From the NCBI GenBank assembly GCA_002422605.1, contig DISW01000001.1:129114-193113 (forward strand): a stretch of DNA of 64,000 bases, given 5' to 3'. Below are positions 24,832 through 33,900 of the stretch, in pieces. A program made the position numbers and the translations under genes. The DNA is from Bacteriovoracaceae bacterium UBA6200 (lineage in GTDB: Bacteria; Bdellovibrionota; Bacteriovoracia; Bacteriovoracales; Bacteriovoracaceae). The stretch's first letter is position 1. Each line of letters opens with the position of its first letter. The notes below the pieces were generated by a model. That model did no database searches and was not told the origin of the DNA. It was given only the letters and a program-made list of their open reading frames with translations.

Positions 24832-26449
24832 GGGCAACTCCTGGTTTAACCACCGTTTTTTTACGAATCATATAGTGCCAAGCCGATCCCAGGACAAGGA
24901 GAAGAGAGCCAAGGTATTTCCAAAATCTTCCTGGGTCAAAATTGACGGAAAGCACACTCCCAAAAGGCCCTTCATTCGTTTGAAAGTAGGAGGCTTGATA
25001 GAAAGTGAAATTGTCATATTTAAGGGGGTTGTTCATGTACACGTGGTGCTTAGTGGAACCGGCATTTCCACGAAAAAGAGTAACATAACTCTCATAACTG
25101 GCCGGGTTGTTGGTCCCCGGATCTGTATCCATTATAAATTGATCCAGAACCAGCTCGTAAGTAAGAAGAAGGTTCTTCTTACCGAGATCGAAGATAATTC
25201 TCTCTCCGCCCTGATTAAAGGCCACAGGGTCATTGGTTTTTACCCAAAATGTCTGATCACCAATAGCTATTTCTATCGCTTTTTGTGTGCCATAGGTTAC
25301 CTGACCATTTTCTTGAGCAGGTGTTACGTATGTCGGGATCATAGTCGGATAAGCATCGGCCCGGTGCTCTAAAAGTTTAATCTTAAAACCCATCCAAGGG
25401 AGTTCTGTCTCCTCGCCGATTTCGAAAGCTTTGGTCTCCCAAGACTTCTTTTCCCGGTCAAAGAAGGCAGCTTGTTTCCCAAATAAGAAGAGATGCGGAC
25501 TTTTTTCGAAAAGCTTTTTACTGAAAATTCTGTAGGGAGAGTTTTCAGATAAGTTCATTTTATCATCAAGGGGAAGAGGGGACATTTGTGGAAGGAATCT
25601 TATCTTTTGACCTTCGTAGGTCACTTCAATGGTTTCCTTGCCTGACAGGCCTTTTTGTCTTTTGATGTCTTTTTTCTGAGGTGCCAGACATCCGCTGGTT
25701 TCTCCATTCCAAACAATCAGGCCATCCGCTGTGTTCTCTCCGAAACAAGGACCAAGACTTGGCGGCATATAATGAACATTAAGAGGACCCATTTGTTGAG
25801 TATTGGCAAAGTCAGACTGAGGGTGAAGGCTCAATGTAACGAATTCACCAAAGTTTGGAGTGTATATCCGATAACGGGAAGAAGACTGACTTTTATCTTC
25901 AATCTTTACCGGTACCCAATCCTGTTTACTTTCTGCAAAAGGAAGAAAAGTCTTTAGAGTGATATTTTCGTAGGTATAGTTGAGGTCTTTAGCAAAGGCG
26001 CTATATGGAAGACTAACACTGAGTTCCTTCCCCCGGGATGGAAACTGGATTTTAAGTTCGTCTTCGTTAATTTGGATGTTTCGGGCAGGTAGATTTGGAG
26101 TCAGAGTAATGGTGCCGTCTACACCCGAAAGATAGGTAATAACTGACCCAAGAAAGATAATGATTAAACCCGAATGGATGACATAAAAACCATAGAGATG
26201 CTTTTTTACAGGCAATCTAATCAATGTCGCAAATAAAATGGAAAGGAACATGCAAAACTGGATGCCCATGAACCAGAAGGATTTGTAAACTAGTCGATTT
26301 GCATATTCTGTCCCATGGTATGATTCCATAAAGGTTCCATAGCCTAAAGCGATTGCAAAAAGAGTAATAATAAAAACGGCAAATTTCATATTGCCGAAGA
26401 AGAGTTCAACTTTTCGGTAGTAGTGTATTAGTGCATTCATGAGGCCCAT
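24824..26449 (-). CDS. resB: ResB-like cytochrome c biogenesis protein
   Basis: Membrane protein of system II cytochrome c maturation that presents apocytochrome c. About three N-terminal transmembrane segments (FAVFIITLFAIALGYGTF and following), a large periplasmic domain of about 350 residues, then a C-terminal transmembrane segment (YLGSLLLVLGSAW) form the ResB/Ccs1 layout. The YHGTEYANRLVYKSFWF block near the first loop is family-like. The 541 residues are normal. It lies 28 bases after a DUF1624 gene and is translationally coupled to ccsA. Confidence 0.9.
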   Translation of the reverse strand: MGLMNALIHYYRKVELFFGNMKFAVFIITLFAIALGYGTFMESYHGTEYANRLVYKSFWFMGIQFCMFLSILFATLIRLPVKKHLYGFYVIHSGLIIIFLGSVITYLSGVDGTITLTPNLPARNIQINEDELKIQFPSRGKELSVSLPYSAFAKDLNYTYENITLKTFLPFAESKQDWVPVKIEDKSQSSSRYRIYTPNFGEFVTLSLHPQSDFANTQQMGPLNVHYMPPSLGPCFGENTADGLIVWNGETSGCLAPQKKDIKRQKGLSGKETIEVTYEGQKIRFLPQMSPLPLDDKMNLSENSPYRIFSKKLFEKSPHLFLFGKQAAFFDREKKSWETKAFEIGEETELPWMGFKIKLLEHRADAYPTMIPTYVTPAQENGQVTYGTQKAIEIAIGDQTFWVKTNDPVAFNQGGERIIFDLGKKNLLLTYELVLDQFIMDTDPGTNNPASYESYVTLFRGNAGSTKHHVYMNNPLKYDNFTFYQASYFQTNEGPFGSVLSVNFDPGRFWKYLGSLLLVLGSAWHYMIRKKTVVKPGVARD

Positions 26450-26477
26450 AATTTCTCATGAGCTGAATTGATTGTCA

Positions 26478-27146
26478 CTAATAGACGAACTTAGAAATGA
26501 CCCAAAGACATCCAAAAATGAGTGGTTGATGAATCAGATAGATCTTTAAGGAGTGACGTCCCAAAAAGTTCAAATGTTTCCTAGGCTTCATATCTTTTAT
26601 TAGAGTAATCCTTGACAAATAAGGACCGATTAAAACCCCGGTCAATATGGCCCAGAACCAGGGATATATAGGGATGAAATCCAAAGAAGGACGCTGGAGA
26701 ACAGAAGATACCCATTTGATGTCATAGCCTAAAAAATACTGGCATACGAGAATTCCAATGAAAAGGATACCTGCCAAAGAGCGGTAATTAACCACCAGGG
26801 CCCCGAGAATCGATCCTACAAGGATACAGTGGAGAGTTCCGAAATAAATCCATTGTGAGGGGAAGGCCACATAGGTACCGAGGCTTACTGCTCCTGCGGC
26901 CAGGGCAAGTTTAAAGGATCTTTTAACGAGTGATTTCCAATTCACTCTATCTCTATGAACAAAATTAAGCGAAGCACCGACGCAGAATAAAAATGTCCAG
27001 GCAATGACACGAGGAAACCCGTACCAGAATCCCGTAGAAAAATCCCAGGTAACGAAGTTCAACATTTTCATATCGTAAGCGGCATGAAAAATAATCATCC
27101 AGACTACGGCCATGCCACGTAAAGCATCAAGGAAGTTTGCCCTCAT
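26478..27146 (-). CDS. DUF1624/HGSNAT-like membrane acyltransferase
   Basis: Inner membrane protein with about seven hydrophobic segments over 222 residues. The N-terminal block FLDALRGMAVVWMIIFHAAYD matches the DUF1624 (heparan-alpha-glucosaminide N-acetyltransferase catalytic-like) family, in which the RG and the histidine are conserved. A C-terminal GRHSLKIYLIHQPL is shared with related membrane acyltransferases. The substrate is unknown; acyl transfer to an envelope sugar is a fair guess. The start has an AGGAGG ribosome site and overlaps the thiamine pyrophosphokinase stop (ATGA). Confidence 0.85.
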   Translation of the reverse strand: MRANFLDALRGMAVVWMIIFHAAYDMKMLNFVTWDFSTGFWYGFPRVIAWTFLFCVGASLNFVHRDRVNWKSLVKRSFKLALAAGAVSLGTYVAFPSQWIYFGTLHCILVGSILGALVVNYRSLAGILFIGILVCQYFLGYDIKWVSSVLQRPSLDFIPIYPWFWAILTGVLIGPYLSRITLIKDMKPRKHLNFLGRHSLKIYLIHQPLIFGCLWVISKFVY

Positions 27147-27769
27147 TTTCCTCCTGGATAATAAAGAAAGACTGGACCCTGGTTTTCCAGGGTCATTTCA
27201 CCCTCTCCCACATTTGATAAACCAAAACTTGAAAGAGGGGTGATTTCCAGGAGCTTAGGAATAGGAAACTGGCAATTCCCTCTCAGTTTCACCAGTGTAT
27301 TTTTCAAGGTACCCAATGAGAAAAGTCCTTCGTGACTAAATTTCCAGGTTCCGGCACCAAGGAAATGAAAGTGGATCTTTCCGTCGCTACCATAAAAAAT
27401 GATTTCCGATTCACTATGCCTATCAAGAAATCTCGACGACTCTCCGAAATTAAAGAGCTCGTGATCTCGCCGCCCGCCTAATAAACCCCATAAGTGGAGT
27501 TTATAGTGATGAGGGACCTTAAATAATGAGAGGGCGAGAGCAAAATCAGACAAGTCCTTTTTAGGAGGGTGACGAAAAACATGCTTACAAGAAACCTTCT
27601 TTTCATAAGAATCAGCGTCTCCCACCCAGATATCCGGACATTCGAGGTGGTGTGCTCCACCGTCTATGGCAATTATGGGAAACTGGGAAAGGGTCTCGGT
27701 AGGTTCCGGACCCATAGGTCCCACAAGGACCCATTCTGTTTTATTAATAAGAGAGCTTGGCAACATCAT
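27143..27769 (-). CDS. Thiamine pyrophosphokinase-like protein
   Basis: Likely makes thiamine diphosphate from thiamine and ATP. The motif set matches TPK: AIDGGAHHL, PDIWVGDADS, KKDLSDFALAL and GGRRDHELFNFGE, in order. These correspond to the family's nucleotide- and metal-binding aspartates (GDADS, KKDLSD). The protein is 208 residues, normal for bacterial TPK. It is the first gene of a four-gene unit with DUF1624, resB and ccsA. No TPP riboswitch is seen in the 46-base gap to the divergent gene. Confidence 0.85.
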   Translation of the reverse strand: MMLPSSLINKTEWVLVGPMGPEPTETLSQFPIIAIDGGAHHLECPDIWVGDADSYEKKVSCKHVFRHPPKKDLSDFALALSLFKVPHHYKLHLWGLLGGRRDHELFNFGESSRFLDRHSESEIIFYGSDGKIHFHFLGAGTWKFSHEGLFSLGTLKNTLVKLRGNCQFPIPKLLEITPLSSFGLSNVGEGEMTLENQGPVFLYYPGGK

Positions 27770-27815
27770 GAGACTATCTTAGCCTTGTTTGCGCTTCATG
27801 AGTAGGAGGAACCAC

Positions 27816-28472
27816 ATGGCATTAATAAAATCTCTCCGGGCCAAAAAGTTATTGGAACACCCGGTTCATATAAAAAACGTGCAAGAGTCTTCGATGAAAA
27901 AATTTCCCGGGGAAGGCATTTCCTTGTGGGTTTCCCTGGAATGGGATCAGCAAAATGTCAAAAAAATGTCATTTTATGGAGAAATTGAGGACTACCAAAA
28001 AATATTTTTAGAATCTATGGCCAGTCTTTTGATTGGAAAACCAATTACTAAATTGGACGATCTTAGCCTCCGTGAATGTGAGGCTTTTTTGCGTGATAGA
28101 AATTCAGAAAGCTCGGTGGAAGGGATGACAGAAAATGAAGAAGAGGTCCTTAAAAAAGTCTTCCAATGGATTCGGATCTGGCCTCTGTTTGAGTACTCCG
28201 AAAACTTCATTTTCTCCTCTGAAAATGGTCCTTTTTATCAACTAAAACTGGTGGATAAAATCAAGGCCATTAAAGCCTTTTTAAACTCACCTGAAATTCT
28301 TACATTGTACCGAAACCTTCCCCGGCCAGAGCTGGTTGACGTGGAAGATCTTACAGTTTATATCCATGCCCCTTACTCATCCCAGAGTGAGAGAACATTG
28401 TTTGAAGAGCTGCATATTTTGGGGGTTGAGGCTTTCCAAGAGGAGAATTTAAACTTCATTCCTGAGGCCTAG
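27816..28472 (+). CDS. Unknown protein with possible NifU-N-like fold
   Basis: I do not recognise this 218-residue cytosolic protein. ATG 27816 is chosen for its AGGAGG ribosome site six bases upstream. Residues about 25-80, with VKKMSFYGEIEDYQKIFLES and SLLIGKPITKLDDLSL, recall the IscU/NifU N-terminal scaffold fold (strand I..v.F.G, helix, then a GK turn). The three cluster-binding cysteines are absent. It might be a degenerate Fe-S scaffold relative, a weak eye-match. It is divergent from the thiamine pyrophosphokinase gene. Confidence 0.7.
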   Translation: MALIKSLRAKKLLEHPVHIKNVQESSMKKFPGEGISLWVSLEWDQQNVKKMSFYGEIEDYQKIFLESMASLLIGKPITKLDDLSLRECEAFLRDRNSESSVEGMTENEEEVLKKVFQWIRIWPLFEYSENFIFSSENGPFYQLKLVDKIKAIKAFLNSPEILTLYRNLPRPELVDVEDLTVYIHAPYSSQSERTLFEELHILGVEAFQEENLNFIPEA

Positions 28473-28555
28473 TTAAAAAATAAGTTTGATTAAATGAAAT
28501 TTTTCCGACTACAATATGAACAAGAGTTGAATAGACAATTATTTAAAAGAAGAAA

Positions 28556-29008
28556 ATGGAAGAACAAGCATCATTAGTTTTCAAAGAAGCCAAAAAAGAA
28601 GAAGAGGTTGTTAACCTTTCTAAGTTTGATATCCAGGCCTTCACAGATACTCAGGATTTCTCCTGGTCATTAGACAATATTAAAAAAGAAGTTAAAACGG
28701 GTTGGAAGCTCTTCTCTGTAATGACAGACGATGAGATTGTGGCGGCAGTTTTGATAAGGAAGGATGGGGATACTCTCTTCACCAAAAATACTCCGATCAA
28801 GATGGCTTTTCAGGGGAATGGATTCTCCCACCAGATTAAAAATTTTTACGAGGAAGAAGCTAAAAAACAGCATATCCGCCAAGTAGTTAACTACTGTCCG
28901 GTGGACAATTTCCGAATGATCGCTTTAAACGAAAGCCATGGCTATAAGCGTACAGGAAATGCTTTTGGAATCAGTAATAATATTATCGAATGGGTAAAAG
29001 TTCTATAG
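28556..29008 (+). CDS. GNAT-family N-acetyltransferase
   Basis: Acetyl-CoA-dependent acetyltransferase of 150 residues. The acetyl-CoA loop QGNGFSHQIKNFYEEEA follows a beta strand, and the C-terminal NFRMIALNESHGYKRTGN is the typical GNAT ending where a Tyr-containing segment completes the active site. The substrate is unknown. It lies 54 bases upstream of the histone-like gene on the same strand, and lysine acetylation of that lysine-rich protein is a tempting but untested idea. Confidence 0.85.
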   Translation: MEEQASLVFKEAKKEEEVVNLSKFDIQAFTDTQDFSWSLDNIKKEVKTGWKLFSVMTDDEIVAAVLIRKDGDTLFTKNTPIKMAFQGNGFSHQIKNFYEEEAKKQHIRQVVNYCPVDNFRMIALNESHGYKRTGNAFGISNNIIEWVKVL

Positions 29009-29062
29009 AAGCCAATATAAACCAAAGGGAACATAGTTTCCCAATTTAGACGGAGGAATTTT

Positions 29063-29608
29063 ATGGCTAAGAAAACAACGAAGAAAGCTGCTGCTCCTAA
29101 GAAAGCTACAGCTAAAAAAGCTGCTGCTCCTAAGAAAGCTACAGCTAAGAAAGCTGCTGCTCCTAAGAAAGCTACAGCTAAAAAAGCTGCTCCTAAGAAA
29201 GCTGCTGCTCCTAAGAAAGCTACAGCTAAAAAAGCTGCTGCTCCTAAGAAAGCTACAGCTAAAAAAGTTGCTGCTCCAAAAGCTACAGCTAAAAAAGCTG
29301 CTGCTCCAAAAGCTACAGCTAAAAAAGCTGCTGCTCCTAAGAAAGCAAAAACAGCTCGTAAGCCAAATGCTGCTTTCATGAGACCGCTTAATCCTTCTAA
29401 AGAGCTTGCTGAAATCGTTGGTGGATCTCCGATCCCTCGTACAGAAGTTATGAAGAAAGTTTGGCAGTACATCAAGAAGCATGACCTTCAAGATGCTAAA
29501 AACCGTCGTGCAATCAACGCTGACGAGAAGCTAAAAGCTGTTTTCGGCGGTAAAAAACAAGTTACTATGTTCGAAATGACTAAACTTGTTTCTAACCACC
29601 TTAAGTAA
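29063..29608 (+). CDS. Histone H1-like protein with C-terminal SWIB domain
   Basis: DNA-binding nucleoid protein. Residues 1-100 are low-complexity and lysine/alanine/proline-rich, built from near-identical 11-residue units of type AAPKKATAKKA, like the C-terminal tail of histone H1 and bacterial H1-like proteins. Residues about 104-181 form a SWIB/MDM2-type domain: FMRPLNPSKELAEIVG, PRTEVMKKVWQYIKKH, NADEKLKAVFG and FEMTKLVSNHL are its blocks. A GGAGGAATTTT ribosome site and a strong terminator suggest high expression. Repeat number may vary between strains because the DNA repeats are near-identical. Confidence 0.93.
   Translation: MAKKTTKKAAAPKKATAKKAAAPKKATAKKAAAPKKATAKKAAPKKAAAPKKATAKKAAAPKKATAKKVAAPKATAKKAAAPKATAKKAAAPKKAKTARKPNAAFMRPLNPSKELAEIVGGSPIPRTEVMKKVWQYIKKHDLQDAKNRRAINADEKLKAVFGGKKQVTMFEMTKLVSNHLK
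29084..29347 (+). repeat. Near-identical 33-base coding repeats
   Basis: About eight copies of a 33-base unit, with shortened variants, encoding AAPKKATAKKA-type peptides. Synonymous positions are also conserved (GCT and AAG/AAA codons), which points to recent duplication or gene conversion rather than protein-level selection alone. The array is prone to slippage and copy-number change. Confidence 0.9.
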
Positions 29609-29633
29609 TCTCTCATAAGATTTCTTATAGAAA

Positions 29634-29661
29634 GGGCCACCTTCGGGTGGCCTTTTTTTTT
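29634..29661 (+). terminator. Intrinsic terminator of the H1/SWIB gene
   Basis: GGCCACC-TTCG-GGTGGCC forms a 7-bp stem with a stable TTCG tetraloop, followed by nine T. It is one of the strongest terminators in the window. Confidence 0.95.
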
Positions 29662-29673
29662 GTATGTTGCGGC

Positions 29674-30819
29674 CTAAATGGAAGTTTGTGGAAGTCTTAC
29701 CTTTTGGTATTGATCGATTTTAAAGGAGTCGATGATCTGAGGGGCGAGTTCTGAGTTCATGAAATCCTGGCAGTGAATGGTAGGATTGCCGCTGGGAAAG
29801 CTTCCTTTGCCTCCATAGAACTTCACACATTGATCAGTATAGAAATCCAGGTACTCGGGAAAATTGCCTTTCAAATGCCTTAGAATAACTCTCTTCTTCG
29901 TTTGGTCCAGCGTAGAAAGAATAGCGTCCGGCAATGGATCAAGTCGTTTGATCTTATTTAACACCTTCTCGCGGCGGTCAGCGCGCTTACCGAGCTCCTT
30001 AATTCGAGACCAGGAATAATTAAAAAGTTCCCCTTGGGAAGGGTTATCCAAAAGATACACTGTATAGAAAAAATCAGTGATGTCCTGTCCGGCCTTATTT
30101 TGAGATTTAATGATCTGGAAGGCCATTTCCCGGTCAAAGGTTTTAGGCGGGTGATACAGGCGGGCATGAGCTTCCTTAAGGAGAACCGGCATACAGTCTG
30201 GATGGATGGTCTGGTCGATTTTCTTCATCAGGTCCCCATCCGGTCCAAGCTTGATATAATCGATCTCTATTTTTCCCCAAAGGGCATTCATCACAAATTC
30301 ATTTTTACAGTAGAATTCGCTTAAATTGCTTTTTAGGGCCACATCCAGAAGTGTCCAGGTGGAAAGTGGTGAGTTGGGCATGCCATAAGTAATTTCTGCC
30401 AATTTATAGGCCGTATCAGCATCAGTTTTATCTTTCTCCCAAAAGAATTTGAGATCATTCCAACAAGGATTGTCGCCTTTGAGGCATTTTTTGAGATGTT
30501 TGAGGCCTATTTCCTGCCGGCGCAATCGAAAAATATCGTCATTTTTGAGAGCGGGCCAGCTATAGAGATTTTCAATTTGGATGAAGTCAGGGCGGGTTAA
30601 GTCAACTTTTTGCAGGATCTTTTGGGAATAGATATCGCCCATTTTAGTAACCATATTCTTCCAGGCATCCTGACGTTCAACTGGTCTGATATCCAGGGCA
30701 TGCTCAAAGAACTCTTTATAGCTTTCTTCGGCAACCAGGACTTCCAGATCGGGCAGGGAATAGGTTCCGGCCCAAAGTTGAGTATTAAATAAGGCCATGA
30801 ATAATAAAAATTGAGGCAT
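29674..30819 (-). CDS. Exported helical protein, unknown
   Basis: I do not recognise this 381-residue protein. The N-terminus MPQFLLFMALFNTQLWAG is a signal peptide with AG cleavage, and TGAGGT precedes the start. The mature part is helical and charged with scattered cysteines (KKCLKGDNPC, EFYCKNEF, HPDCMPV, DQCVKF, HCQDF), suggesting periplasmic disulfides and perhaps a solenoid of helical repeats. It converges with the H1/SWIB gene and is divergent from putA. Confidence 0.75.
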   Translation of the reverse strand: MPQFLLFMALFNTQLWAGTYSLPDLEVLVAEESYKEFFEHALDIRPVERQDAWKNMVTKMGDIYSQKILQKVDLTRPDFIQIENLYSWPALKNDDIFRLRRQEIGLKHLKKCLKGDNPCWNDLKFFWEKDKTDADTAYKLAEITYGMPNSPLSTWTLLDVALKSNLSEFYCKNEFVMNALWGKIEIDYIKLGPDGDLMKKIDQTIHPDCMPVLLKEAHARLYHPPKTFDREMAFQIIKSQNKAGQDITDFFYTVYLLDNPSQGELFNYSWSRIKELGKRADRREKVLNKIKRLDPLPDAILSTLDQTKKRVILRHLKGNFPEYLDFYTDQCVKFYGGKGSFPSGNPTIHCQDFMNSELAPQIIDSFKIDQYQKVRLPQTSI

Positions 30820-30926
30820 ACCTCATTTTAGGCCCACCTCCTTAAGCTCGTCAATTTCCTTGACTCAGCACTATGCTGAATCTCATTTTGGTTGTAGATT
30901 GAGGTGTTCAAAATTTGGAGGCTCTT

Positions 30927-33900
30927 GTGAATGATAAAGGTGTTCCTGTAGTAAAGAAACGCGCGATTCTTGATCAGTGGCAGGTTTCTTATTATGAGGA
31001 GTTTAACGATGTTCTCTTTCCTAATGGTCAGCTCCATAGCGAAATAAAAAATCTGGCAGAATTTGTTGAAAAATCCAATCAAGGCAAGGGCTTTAGAAGA
31101 GAAGTAGTCATTTCGACTTTTCCTTTTTTATGTGCCGTTAGACCTGAAGAGAAAAGTATCTATATCGGATGCCGTCGACTATCCCGGGAGCTTTCGATCT
31201 TAAAGCTTCATGAAGTTAATCCTATATTAATAGATCATGATCTCGAAAAGGCCATTTTCGGTCTTAAAGAGCATATTGAAAAAATCAGCACGATCTCGCC
31301 CGCTAATTTTCCAAGTGAAATAGAATGGGTTTCAGTTAAGAACGGCCTTCCTCAGTATTTAAACCGTGAGTCCTGGACTGACGTGGATGAGCAGTCCAAA
31401 GTCATCCTGAAAGAGCTTGTGAAAAAGGTAAGTGATTACCGATCAAGTACTTTTGAAAAAGTCTCCGATTATGGGCTTACTCTTACCGCTCAGTATGATT
31501 TGATTCGTGTTCACTTATTGAAGTTTCTGGCCCTCTTGCCTTCACTCGATCATGACAGAAGTGGAAAAGAAGTTAAAAGGAACCTCTTAGAGAGTTTGCG
31601 CCGGTTAGTTGATGACACTAAGGCGATTACTCTTCAGAAAAAAAGAGGCACAAGACAGCTTCCGATGTATCTCATCTGGACTTTCACGGCTTCTCTTCAA
31701 ATAGCTACCTTCTTACCGGCCGGACTTCTGGCCGCCTTAGTGCGTTTTTTGGTTCGTATGATGGCCAAACGCTTTATTGCTGGTGAAAGCATTAATACCT
31801 CCCACGAGACGCTCCAGAATTTAAAAGACACTAATCGTGAAGCGACTTTGGATCAATTAGGAGAACTCGTCGTATCCTCTAAAGAAGCCGACGAATATTT
31901 TGAAAAAGTCCTGCAGTTGATCCATGGCCTTAAACTTCATTTCCCTAAAGGTGAGACCAATAAGGCCGGCGTTTTTAAATCTCACGTTTCGATCAAGGTT
32001 TCGGCCCTCTCTCATGACTTTAGACCTCACGCTTTTGATGCTACTTACGCTAAAGTGGCCCCTCGGTTAAGAAGAATCCTCCAGGAAGCACAAAGAGAAG
32101 AAGTTTTCATCCATATCGATGCGGAACACTACCACTACCGTGATCTTGTGCTTGCTATCTATTCTAAGGTCTTACTTGAAACTCCAGAGCTTCAAAACTA
32201 TGGACAGACAGGTATCGTGGTTCAGGCCTATTTAAGAGATGGCGCCGATCACCTGGCCGAGGTTATTGAACTCGCCAAGAAGCGAAACCTTCGTATGTGC
32301 ATTCGTCTGGTAAAAGGCGCTTATTGGGATGCAGAGACCATTGAAGGGGAGGCCCATCAATTTATTCCTCCACAGTTTTTGAATAAGGAGGAATCTGATC
32401 TTCACTTCAGACAGCTGGGCTATTTAGTTTTGAAAAACCATCAGCACTTACAATTGGCGATTGCCTCCCATAACCTTCAGGATCATGCTTTTGTTGAGAG
32501 CTTGAGAGAACTTCGATTCCCTGAGGCCCCTGTTATTGAGCACCAGTGTCTTCATATGACCTATGAGGCCTTATCCCACGGTATGGCCAAAATGGGTTGG
32601 CCTACTCGTAACTACATGCCAATCGGAAATCTTCTGGTTGGTATGGCCTACTTAGTTCGTCGTATTATGGAAAACTCCTCACAAGTAGGGGTTCTTTCAA
32701 TTATGCGCTCCCATCAAAAAGCTTCAGGCCTTGTTTCTCCGGTAGAAGTTCATATTAATAAGAAAAAAACAGGAAGCCTTAATTTTGATTCTTATCTGAC
32801 TCAACTTAAGAGTGATTTTTCCAGCGTAAGACCTTTAAGACTACATCTTATGGATGAACGCCTTTCATTTGAAAGTGCCCTGGATCGCTTTGCTCAGAAG
32901 CTTGATGAACGTCAGGAAGAATTCCAAAACTCTCCGGATACTAAAATTCTCTGCAGTTCAGTCCCTGAACTTATTGTTGGAACAGTAAAAGAAAATACAA
33001 CTGCTGATGCTGTAAACGCCATTGAAGAAGCGGAAAGAGGGCTTATTAAGAGCTGGTGGGGGAAACAGTCCCTTGCCTTATATCGCGTCTCCATTCTTCT
33101 TAAGGCGGCCGATATGATGCTTTTAAGACGAAATGATCTTTCGGCCTTAATTGTCTATGAATCCGGAAAAACGATGAATGAGGCCCAGGCCGATGTAGAT
33201 GAGGCCATCGACTTTATTAATTTTTACTGTCGTCAGGAAATTAATCTTCAGCTCTCTGGTCAAAAATACACTAACCGCGGAGTGTTCTCTGTTATTTGTC
33301 CATGGAACTTCCCACTCGCCATTCCTTGTGGGATGACGGTAGCGCCTTTAGTGGCGGGTAACGCTGTTATCTTAAAGCCAGCAGAACAAACTCCACTCAT
33401 TGGGATAGAGCTTTATAACCTCTTAATTGAGGCCGGTGTACCGAAGGAAATTTTCCATCTTATTCTAGGTGATGGCGAGATTGTGGGCGCGCCTCTTGTG
33501 ACCCATCAAAAAACGGCCGGTGTCGTTTTCACTGGTTCAAAGAATGTTGGCCAGTGGATTTATCGTCATGGGGCCCAGGAACTGATTCAGCATTACAATC
33601 ATCAGATTCCTATGCAGAAGAAAATCATTACGGAGATGGGCGGTAAAAACGCCATTATCGTGACCAATAACTGTGAGTTAGACGAGACGATTTCAGGAAT
33701 TCTTGCCTCGGCCTTCGGACATTCTGGTCAAAAATGTTCTGCCGCTTCTCGAGTGATTGTTCACAGGGAAGTAAAAGATGCTTTAGTCACCAGATTAGTT
33801 TCCGCGATTCGTGACCTTAAAGTCGGGGAAGCGCTGGATCCAGCTACTGCTGTGAATCCACTCATTACTGAAGCTGACCAGACCAGAGTCAGAAAGGCCG

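Noticed and set aside
29084..29347. Possible CRISPR-like array
   Set aside because: The repeats are contiguous coding units without spacers of unique sequence.
28942..29491. Two long open frames antisense to the histone-like gene, rich in Ala/Phe or Ser/Phe repeats
   Set aside because: They are the complement of the 33-base coding repeats; low-complexity repeats keep other frames open, and neither has a ribosome site or sensible protein.
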